From Paracoccaceae bacterium (lineage in GTDB: Bacteria > Pseudomonadota > Alphaproteobacteria > Rhodobacterales > Rhodobacteraceae), in NCBI GenBank assembly GCA_007128865.1, contig SKWP01000053.1:1-9703 (forward strand): 9,703 bases of DNA, read 5' to 3'. Under the pieces are notes generated by a model. The model was not told the origin of the DNA. It did not search any database and saw only the letters and a program-made list of their open reading frames with translations. Position numbers and translations under genes: made by a program. Position 1 is the stretch's first letter. Each line of letters opens with the position of its first letter. Shown here piece by piece: positions 5,154 through 9,703 of the stretch.

Positions 5154-6128
5154 TCAGTCCGCCGCTGCATCCGGATCGTCGCGGGCAAGCGGGTGGTGGC
5201 TCAACACCAGATCGCGCAGGCGGTCCTCCAGCACATGGGTATAGATCTCGGTGCTGGAAATGTCGGCATGGCCCAGCATGGTCTGGATCGCGCGCAGGTC
5301 GGCGCCGCCGGCCAGCAGATGGGTGGCAAAGGCATGCCGCAGCCGGTGCGGGCTGACCCGCGCAGGCGAAATGCCGGCCGCCACCGCGAAATCCTTGATC
5401 AGGGCGTGAAAGCGATGGCGGGTCAGATGCCCCTCGCGCCCGTGCGAGGGAAACAGGAACCGCGATGGCGTCGCACCCTCGGCCACCGCGGCCGATTCCT
5501 GCGCGTCGCGCCTGGCAAGCCACGCCGCCAGCGCCGCCCGCGCCGGCCCCGAAAGCGGCACCAGCCGTTCCCGCCCGCCCTTGCCGCGCACCAGCAGCAT
5601 TGCCGGATCGCCCCGCGCCGCCGCCACCGGCAGCCCCACCAGTTCGGAAACCCGCATGCCGGTGGCGTAAAGCAGCTCCATCATGCAGGCGTTGCGCAAC
5701 CGGTCCGCTTCGTCGCGGCCATGGCTGCGTGCCGCATCCAGCAGCCTTGCGACCTCGTCCTGCGAAAGCGTCCCCGGCAGCCGCGCCGCCCGGCCCGGCC
5801 CCCGCAGCCGCTGCGCCGGATCGTCCGGGCGCTTGCCGTCGGACAGAAGAAACCGGAAATAGGTGCGGATTGCCGACAGCCGGCGCGCCCGCGTGGCGCG
5901 GGAAAGCCCCTCGGCATCGCAGGCGGCAAGATAGGCCTCGATGTCCGGGCGACCGGCACTCAGCGTATCGCCGCCGCGCCCGGCCAGCCAGCCGGCGAAA
6001 TCGCGCAGATCGCGCCCATAGGCCAGCAGGGTGTTGCGGGCCGCGCCGGCCTCGGCGGCCTGGGCATCCAGAAAGGCCGATATGCGCCGGGCGTCGGCCA
6101 CGGCCGGGGAATGCGCGCCTTCAGCCAC
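5154..6128 (-). CDS. xerD: Site-specific tyrosine recombinase XerD
   Basis: Cytosolic recombinase that, with XerC and FtsK, resolves chromosome dimers at dif. With GTG at 6128 the product has 324 residues, slightly longer than E. coli XerD (298). The N-terminal SAM-like core-binding domain (about 14-100) has RNTLLAYGRDLRDFAGWL; the catalytic domain (about 117-310) carries every active-site residue: R159 (TGMRVSEL), K183 (RGKGGRER), H261 and R264 (SPHRLRHAFATHLL), H287 (MLGHADISSTEIYTH) and nucleophile Y296. Assignment to XerD over XerC rests on overall resemblance to alphaproteobacterial XerD and its genomic place. The GTG was chosen because it overlaps the upstream stop by 8 nt. A GTG at 6101 (starting MADARRISAFLD) or an ATG at 6173 inside the upstream gene are alternatives; no start has a strong ribosome binding site. 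It is the last gene of a three-gene overlapping unit and is likely translated by coupling. Confidence 0.92.
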   Translation of the reverse strand: MAEGAHSPAVADARRISAFLDAQAAEAGAARNTLLAYGRDLRDFAGWLAGRGGDTLSAGRPDIEAYLAACDAEGLSRATRARRLSAIRTYFRFLLSDGKRPDDPAQRLRGPGRAARLPGTLSQDEVARLLDAARSHGRDEADRLRNACMMELLYATGMRVSELVGLPVAAARGDPAMLLVRGKGGRERLVPLSGPARAALAAWLARRDAQESAAVAEGATPSRFLFPSHGREGHLTRHRFHALIKDFAVAAGISPARVSPHRLRHAFATHLLAGGADLRAIQTMLGHADISSTEIYTHVLEDRLRDLVLSHHPLARDDPDAAAD

Positions 6129-7758
6129 GCCGGTCGCTGACCAGAAGCTGCAACGCGGCCTTGCGCGCGACATGTTCCTGCCCCGCGGCGCGCAGGCCAG
6201 CCAGCCCCTGCCCGACCAGCCGCATGTCGCCGCGCGCGCCTTCGGTCAGTTCGGCCATCGCCGCCAGCACGGCGGGGCCGGGCGCGATGCCCCCCTGCCG
6301 GGCCGGCGGAGCCATGGAAAACGCCTCGGAAATGGCTTCGCCCAGATCGCCCGGCGGCACCCCGCGCACCGGATCGCCCAGGGCCAGCCCGGCCAGAAAA
6401 TGCAGCCGCGCCTCGTTGCCGTCGCGCGGGGACGGATAGGCCGCAAGATAGGCGCTGGCCGCGGCCTCGGGTTCGGGCCCGATCAACCCGACCTTGAAGG
6501 CAATCCGGGCAGCACCGTCTTCCAGATTCAGCCCTTGCAGTCGCGGTGCAAGAAACTGCGCAAAGGGCACCTCGAGTTCGGCCTCGTTCATGCGCGTCCA
6601 GGCATCCGCCAGACGCAGGCCGATGGTTGCCGCATCGCCGCTGTCAAGCGCGGCCTCCAGCGCCCGGACAGAGGCCACCCTGTCCCAGACCCCGCCCGAC
6701 GCCGACGCCCTGCCTTCGGTATAGAGCCCCAGCAACCGGTTCGGCTCCAGCACGCCCCGGCGGGCCAGCCGCTCGGCCGCCTCGATCCGGGCCCGCCAGC
6801 CGGCGGTCTGGCGCAATTCGGCCTGGGCAAAGGCCACCGGCAGGCCCTGGGTCGGCAGCGGCTCTCCGATCGCCTCGAGGATGCGCCACATCAGCGGCGA
6901 AGGCCGGGCCAGCACCGCTGCCGGCAGGGCCTCATCGGTTTCGAATTCCGGGTCCAGAAACCGGGTCAGCAGGCCGACCTCGGCTTCCGATACCAGCGCC
7001 AGCGCCTCGGCGGTGCGCAGGGTCAGCGCCGCGGCCGACCAGTCGCCGCCCCGCGCCTGGCAATAGACCTGCGCGGCATAGCTTGGCGTCAGGTCAGGAC
7101 GCCGGCGCAGCCCCGCACAGGCGCGGTCTTCGGTGCCCAGCAACAGGGCGATATCGAACCAGCGCCGGAACAGTTCCGGGCTTTCGGTGCCGACGGTCTC
7201 GATCAGCGCCAGCGCCGGTTCCAGCGCGCCGAATTCCAGCAGCTTGTCGATCCGGGCCAGAAACAGGCTGCCGCGTGCGCTGCTGTCGGGGGGCGGGTCG
7301 AATTCCGCAATCAGCAGCGTTATCGCCAGCGCCTGCACCGCCGGCAGCGCGGCCGGATCGATGGCCCGCAAAGCCGCGGCCGCGTCGGCTGCCGGCGTGT
7401 CGCCCCAGAAGTCGCGGCCAAACCCCGCATCCGCGGCCGACAGCAGCCCTGCCGCATCCGGGGTGGTGGCATCCAGCGGCCGCACGAGGATCGTTTCGGT
7501 GATCACCCCGCCGCCGGGCTCGGGCAGCAGGATGCTGTCATCGACAAAGCCCGGATGCTGCCCGCCCTCGCGCAATCCGGCCGGCCCCCGCGGCCCGGGC
7601 AGACCGGGGTCGGAGGGCAGAAGACCGGCCAGCGGGGCATCGCGCAGCGAATCCGAAAGCCAGTCGATCGCCGACATCGGCGCTTCGGCCGCCACCGGCC
7701 CGCCCCCCGCCGCCAGCCCGATCGCCAGCGTCAGCGATATCGCGCGGCTAGCGCGCAT
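6121..7758 (-). CDS. Exported all-helical protein of unknown function
   Basis: A 545-residue protein I cannot place in a characterised family. It opens with a classical signal peptide (1-26: Arg at 2 and 5, hydrophobic core ISLTLAIGLAA, cleavage probably near A24 or A26), so it should act in the periplasm. A low-complexity Gly/Pro stretch (50-70) and an acidic segment follow; the rest (about 120-540) is an Ala/Leu-rich run of short amphipathic helices resembling a TPR/HEAT-like solenoid, though no clean TPR consensus is visible. C214 and C233 are the only cysteines of the mature part and could form a disulfide. The ATG at 7758 overlaps the stop of the small membrane-protein gene by 11 nt, and its TGA lies inside the xerD start. 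I believe similar proteins sit beside xerD in other Rhodobacteraceae, from general memory. A scaffold or protein-interaction role is only an inference from shape. Confidence 0.8.
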   Translation of the reverse strand: MRASRAISLTLAIGLAAGGGPVAAEAPMSAIDWLSDSLRDAPLAGLLPSDPGLPGPRGPAGLREGGQHPGFVDDSILLPEPGGGVITETILVRPLDATTPDAAGLLSAADAGFGRDFWGDTPAADAAAALRAIDPAALPAVQALAITLLIAEFDPPPDSSARGSLFLARIDKLLEFGALEPALALIETVGTESPELFRRWFDIALLLGTEDRACAGLRRRPDLTPSYAAQVYCQARGGDWSAAALTLRTAEALALVSEAEVGLLTRFLDPEFETDEALPAAVLARPSPLMWRILEAIGEPLPTQGLPVAFAQAELRQTAGWRARIEAAERLARRGVLEPNRLLGLYTEGRASASGGVWDRVASVRALEAALDSGDAATIGLRLADAWTRMNEAELEVPFAQFLAPRLQGLNLEDGAARIAFKVGLIGPEPEAAASAYLAAYPSPRDGNEARLHFLAGLALGDPVRGVPPGDLGEAISEAFSMAPPARQGGIAPGPAVLAAMAELTEGARGDMRLVGQGLAGLRAAGQEHVARKAALQLLVSDRRG

Positions 7759-7882
7759 CCAGCACGACCGGCACGCGTATTTCGTGCTGTTGCGGCGACA
7801 GATCGCCAAGATAGGCAAACCCCGCCAACCCGGCCGCGCCCAGCAGCACGAGCACGAACACCGCTCGGATCAATCGCCGCAT
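7748..7882 (-). CDS. Small single-pass membrane protein (44 residues), conserved-type hypothetical
   Basis: Begins MRRLIRAVFVLVLLGAAG and has one hydrophobic segment (about 5-25) behind three N-terminal arginines, which predicts an N-in, C-out inner-membrane topology. The exposed tail carries AYLGDLSPQQHE and ends RVPVVLDAR. The ATG at 7882 has GAGGTGGAG with a 7-nt spacer, one of the better ribosome binding sites here. The TAG (7748-7750) lies inside the start of the exported-protein gene (11-nt overlap, ATGCGCGCTAG), so the two are surely co-translated. The open frame runs further upstream through aroK, but that part is antisense shadow. Function unknown; it could anchor or partner the exported protein in the periplasm. 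Confidence 0.75.
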   Translation of the reverse strand: MRRLIRAVFVLVLLGAAGLAGFAYLGDLSPQQHEIRVPVVLDAR

Positions 7883-7889
7883 TCCGGTT

Positions 7890-7898
7890 CTCCACCTC
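7890..7898 (-). promoter_or_regulatory. Ribosome binding site of the 44-residue membrane protein
   Basis: The minus strand reads GAGGTGGAG, with 7 nt to the ATG at 7882. It sets the start of this short gene against the much longer open frame that continues antisense to aroK. Confidence 0.55.
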
Positions 7899-7958
7899 TC
7901 GGGCGGCGGGTTCGGGCCCGTCCTGCCCTGTCTGCTCCAGCTTCTGCCTTCATCCCCG

Positions 7959-7988
7959 ATAGTGCCCGCAACCGGGCGTCGGTTGCAA
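7959..7988 (-). promoter_or_regulatory. Weak sigma70-like promoter candidate for the small-protein–xerD unit
   Basis: On the minus strand, TTGCAA (7983-7988) and CACTAT (7959-7964) are separated by 18 bp. The match is 4 of 6 and 3 of 6, so this is only a candidate. It would give a leader of about 70 nt before the ATG at 7882. A palindrome overlaps its -35 half. Confidence 0.25.
7968..7986. repeat. Perfect 7-bp inverted repeat in the divergent regulatory region
   Basis: gcaaccg (7968-7974) and cggttgc (7980-7986) flank a 5-nt loop. On the plus strand it is followed eight bases later by TTTTTT (7994-7999). It could be an operator dyad over the minus-strand promoter candidate, or a terminator-like hairpin for plus-strand transcription; the gap before the T-run argues against a standard terminator. 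Confidence 0.4.
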
Positions 7989-8174
7989 AGGACTTTTTTC
8001 GCTGCGGTGGTGCGGCCGGGCCTGCCTGCGCGCCGCGCATGCTGCCGCAGATCGCGGTTTGATATGGCATTTTTTCTTCGGACAGGCCATTGAGGACGCC
8101 GGCATGGCCCGCTGCTGGCGCAAATGTGACCCGGACCGCAGCCGCAGGCCGAAACAGGGAGGCACCGGAAGGGG

Positions 8175-8729
8175 TTGGCGGCACGCTTGCGCAAGACGAT
8201 TGTCATGGTCGGCATGATGGGCGCCGGCAAGACCGCCGTCGGCGGGGCCGTGGCGCGCGTTCTCGGCGCACCCTTTCTTGATTCCGATGACGAGATCGAA
8301 CGCGCCTCGTCCATGACGATTTCAGAGATATTCGCGCGCGACGGCGAGGACTTCTTTCGCCGCAAGGAAGAACAGGTAATCGCGAGGCTGCTGGCCGGCC
8401 CGCCCTGCGTGCTGTCAACGGGCGGCGGCGCCTTTCTGTCACCCCGCACCCGCGATGCCATCGGCCAGCACGGCGTGTCGGTCTGGCTTTCGGCAGAGCC
8501 GGCGCTGATCTGGAGCCGGGTGCGCCACAAGTCCCACCGGCCGCTGCTGCGCACGCCCGATCCCCGCGCCCGCATCGCCGCGTTGTGCCGCGAACGCGAC
8601 CCGGTCTATGCGCTGGCCGACATAACCGTGCCGGGTGACGCCCGCCACAGCGTCGAGGAAACCGCACGTCGCGTGGTGGCGGCCGTCGCCGAAATGCGGC
8701 CGGATGCGATGGAGGATGCCGGAAAATGA
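8175..8729 (+). CDS. aroK: Shikimate kinase
   Basis: Cytosolic enzyme that phosphorylates shikimate at the 3-hydroxyl with ATP, the fifth step of the chorismate pathway. 184 residues, a normal length. Walker A GMMGAGKT (13-20); shikimate-binding D36/D38 in FLDSDDEIE with R62 in FFRRKE; the GGG of STGGGAF (83-85); the lid arginine R122 in HRPLL; and R141 near RERDPVY. The start is a TTG at 8175: no ATG or GTG stands in frame before the Walker A region, and this TTG gives the family-like MAARLRKTIVMVG. AGGGAGG (8156-8162) and GGAAGG (8167-8172) lie upstream but at unusual spacing (12 and 2 nt); a TTG at 8187 is the alternative. The stop overlaps the aroB start as ATGA. Confidence 0.95.
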   Translation: MAARLRKTIVMVGMMGAGKTAVGGAVARVLGAPFLDSDDEIERASSMTISEIFARDGEDFFRRKEEQVIARLLAGPPCVLSTGGGAFLSPRTRDAIGQHGVSVWLSAEPALIWSRVRHKSHRPLLRTPDPRARIAALCRERDPVYALADITVPGDARHSVEETARRVVAAVAEMRPDAMEDAGK

Positions 8730-9703
8730 CAGCCGCCGAAACCGTTCGGGTCGCACTGGGCGAGCGCAGCTATGACGTCTGCATCGGCGCGGGGCTGATT
8801 CCCCGTGCCGGTGCGGCCATCCTGCCGCATCTGGTCCGGCCACGGGTCGCGATCGTCACCGATTCGACTGTCGCCGCGCATCATCTGCCGGCGCTGCGCG
8901 ACGGGCTGGCTGCCGCCGGCATCGCCGCCGAGGTGCTGGAACTGCCGCCGGGCGAGGCCGCAAAGGGCTGGGACGGGCTGCAAAGAACGGTCGAATGGCT
9001 GCTTGCCGCGCAGGTCGAACGGCGCGACATGGTTGTGGCCTTCGGCGGCGGGGTGATCGGGGATCTTGCCGGTTTCGCCGCCGCGATCCTGCGTCGCGGG
9101 GTGCGGTTCGTGCAGATCCCCACCACGCTTCTGGCCCAGGTCGACAGTTCGGTGGGCGGCAAGACCGGCATCAACAGCCCGGCCGGCAAGAACCTGATCG
9201 GTGCCTTTCACCAGCCGACACTGGTTCTGGCCGACATCGACCTTCTGCACAGCCTGCCCGGGCGGGAGTTTCTGGCCGGCTATGGCGAGGTGGTCAAATA
9301 CGGGCTGCTGGGGGATGCTGAATTCTTCGCCTGGCTGGAAACCCATGGCCCGGCCATGGCAGCCGGCGATGCCGGGCTGCGCCAGACCGCGGTCAGGCAT
9401 TCGGTGGCGATGAAGGCCGCCATCGTCGCCCGCGACGAGACCGAACAGGGCGACCGTGCGTTGCTCAACCTCGGGCACACCTTCTGCCACGCGCTGGAGG
9501 CTGCAACCGGATACGACGGTGCGCGGCTGTTGCATGGCGAGGGGGTGGCCATCGGCTGTGCGCTGGCCTTCGAGCTGTCGGCCCGACTGGGCCTCTGCGC
9601 GCAGGAAGAACCGGGCCGCGTGCGCGCGCATCTTCGGGCGATGGGCATGCGCACCGATCCTGCCGATATTCCCGGTCCGCTGCCCGATGCCGACGGGATG
9701 CTG
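8726..9703 (+). CDS. aroB: 3-dehydroquinate synthase (partial, cut by the window end)
   Basis: Converts DAHP to 3-dehydroquinate, the second step of the shikimate pathway, using NAD+ and a divalent metal, in the cytosol. 326 residues are visible; a usual AroB has about 370, so some 45 are beyond the edge. The NAD-binding loop is GGGVIGDLAGF (107-117). Next come the substrate-binding segment PTTLLAQVDSSVGGKTGIN (132-150), with K146, and K155. The metal ligands are E188 (GYGEVVKYG), H251 (NLGHTFCHALE) and H270 (LLHGEGVAIG). ATG 8726-8728 overlaps the aroK TGA (8727-8729), with GGAGG at 8711-8715 and a 10-nt spacer, so aroK and aroB are co-translated, a common arrangement in proteobacteria. Confidence 0.97.
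   Translation, partial: MTAAETVRVALGERSYDVCIGAGLIPRAGAAILPHLVRPRVAIVTDSTVAAHHLPALRDGLAAAGIAAEVLELPPGEAAKGWDGLQRTVEWLLAAQVERRDMVVAFGGGVIGDLAGFAAAILRRGVRFVQIPTTLLAQVDSSVGGKTGINSPAGKNLIGAFHQPTLVLADIDLLHSLPGREFLAGYGEVVKYGLLGDAEFFAWLETHGPAMAAGDAGLRQTAVRHSVAMKAAIVARDETEQGDRALLNLGHTFCHALEAATGYDGARLLHGEGVAIGCALAFELSARLGLCAQEEPGRVRAHLRAMGMRTDPADIPGPLPDADGML

Larger units (their letters stand above)
7883..8174. other. Divergent intergenic region between the xerD unit and aroKB
   Basis: These 292 bp must hold the promoters of both units. I see the palindrome and the weak minus promoter candidate described separately, a T6 tract at 7994-7999, and an AT-richer patch around 8060-8080 (ttgata, then a second T-run) that may belong to the aroK promoter, but without a convincing -10 box. 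No small gene is recognised. Confidence 0.5.

Noticed and set aside
6031..7962. Long plus-strand open frame of 643 codons antisense to the exported-protein gene and xerD
   Set aside because: It is rich in Arg, Gln, Pro and Gly with no domain pattern, and lies opposite genes with convincing signal peptide and catalytic motifs. High-GC codon bias alone keeps such antisense frames open.
8050..8090. aroK promoter at the ttgata / T-run patch
   Set aside because: The -35-like box is fair, but at 17 bp spacing the -10 position has no match, so I do not list it as a promoter.
7883..8575. Upstream extension of the 44-residue membrane protein to 275 codons
   Set aside because: The extension is antisense to aroK and has no protein-like pattern; a good ribosome binding site marks ATG 7882 as the start.
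1..9703. CRISPR array, insertion sequence or defence island
   Set aside because: No regularly spaced direct repeats, no transposase, no nuclease, methylase or toxin–antitoxin pair. The only recombinase has the features and context of housekeeping XerD rather than a phage integrase.

Overview
The window reads as a high-GC chromosomal stretch of an alphaproteobacterium. It is most likely of the Rhodobacteraceae/Paracoccaceae type, judged from the protein sequences, the bactofilin–M23 pair, and the divergent arrangement of an xerD cluster against aroK–aroB. All assignments come from reading motifs by eye; no database search was run.

Layout from left to right. (1) Bases 1 to about 180 do not fit their surroundings. 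The minus-strand bactofilin frame loses its family pattern at about base 181. On the plus strand, bases 2-118 read as the 3' end of a well-formed, very GC3-rich gene, whose TGA overlaps a GTG start of a second frame. This may be a chimeric contig end or a real insertion into the bactofilin gene. (2) 181-1930, minus: bactofilin (C-terminus lost) and, upstream with an 11-nt overlap, a membrane-anchored M23 peptidoglycan endopeptidase. This is a cell-shape module. (3) 2029-3329, minus: a DUF455 ferritin-like protein coupled by a GTGA overlap to a Bcp/PrxQ-type peroxiredoxin, probably an oxidative-stress or metal-handling operon. A candidate terminator lies just after it. (4) 3330-3726: no protein gene that I believe, but a striking set of nested inverted repeats that could fold into a rod-like structure of about 230 nt. 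(5) 3727-5061, minus: a CNNM/CorC-type DUF21 plus CBS-pair membrane protein. (6) 5154-7882, minus: an overlapping three-gene unit made of a 44-residue membrane protein, a 545-residue exported protein of unknown function, and the tyrosine recombinase XerD with all catalytic residues. (7) 7883-8174: a divergent regulatory region with a 7-bp palindrome, a weak minus-strand promoter candidate and a T6 tract. (8) 8175 to the right edge, plus: aroK (shikimate kinase, TTG start) and aroB (3-dehydroquinate synthase, cut by the window edge), coupled by an ATGA overlap.

The genes serve mostly housekeeping roles: envelope morphogenesis, chromosome dimer resolution, peroxide defence and aromatic amino-acid biosynthesis. 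I see no rRNA, tRNA, CRISPR array, insertion-sequence transposase or defence system. The points most worth a second look are the structured intergenic region at 3457-3684, the discontinuity near base 181, and the uncharacterised small-membrane-protein plus exported-protein pair upstream of xerD.
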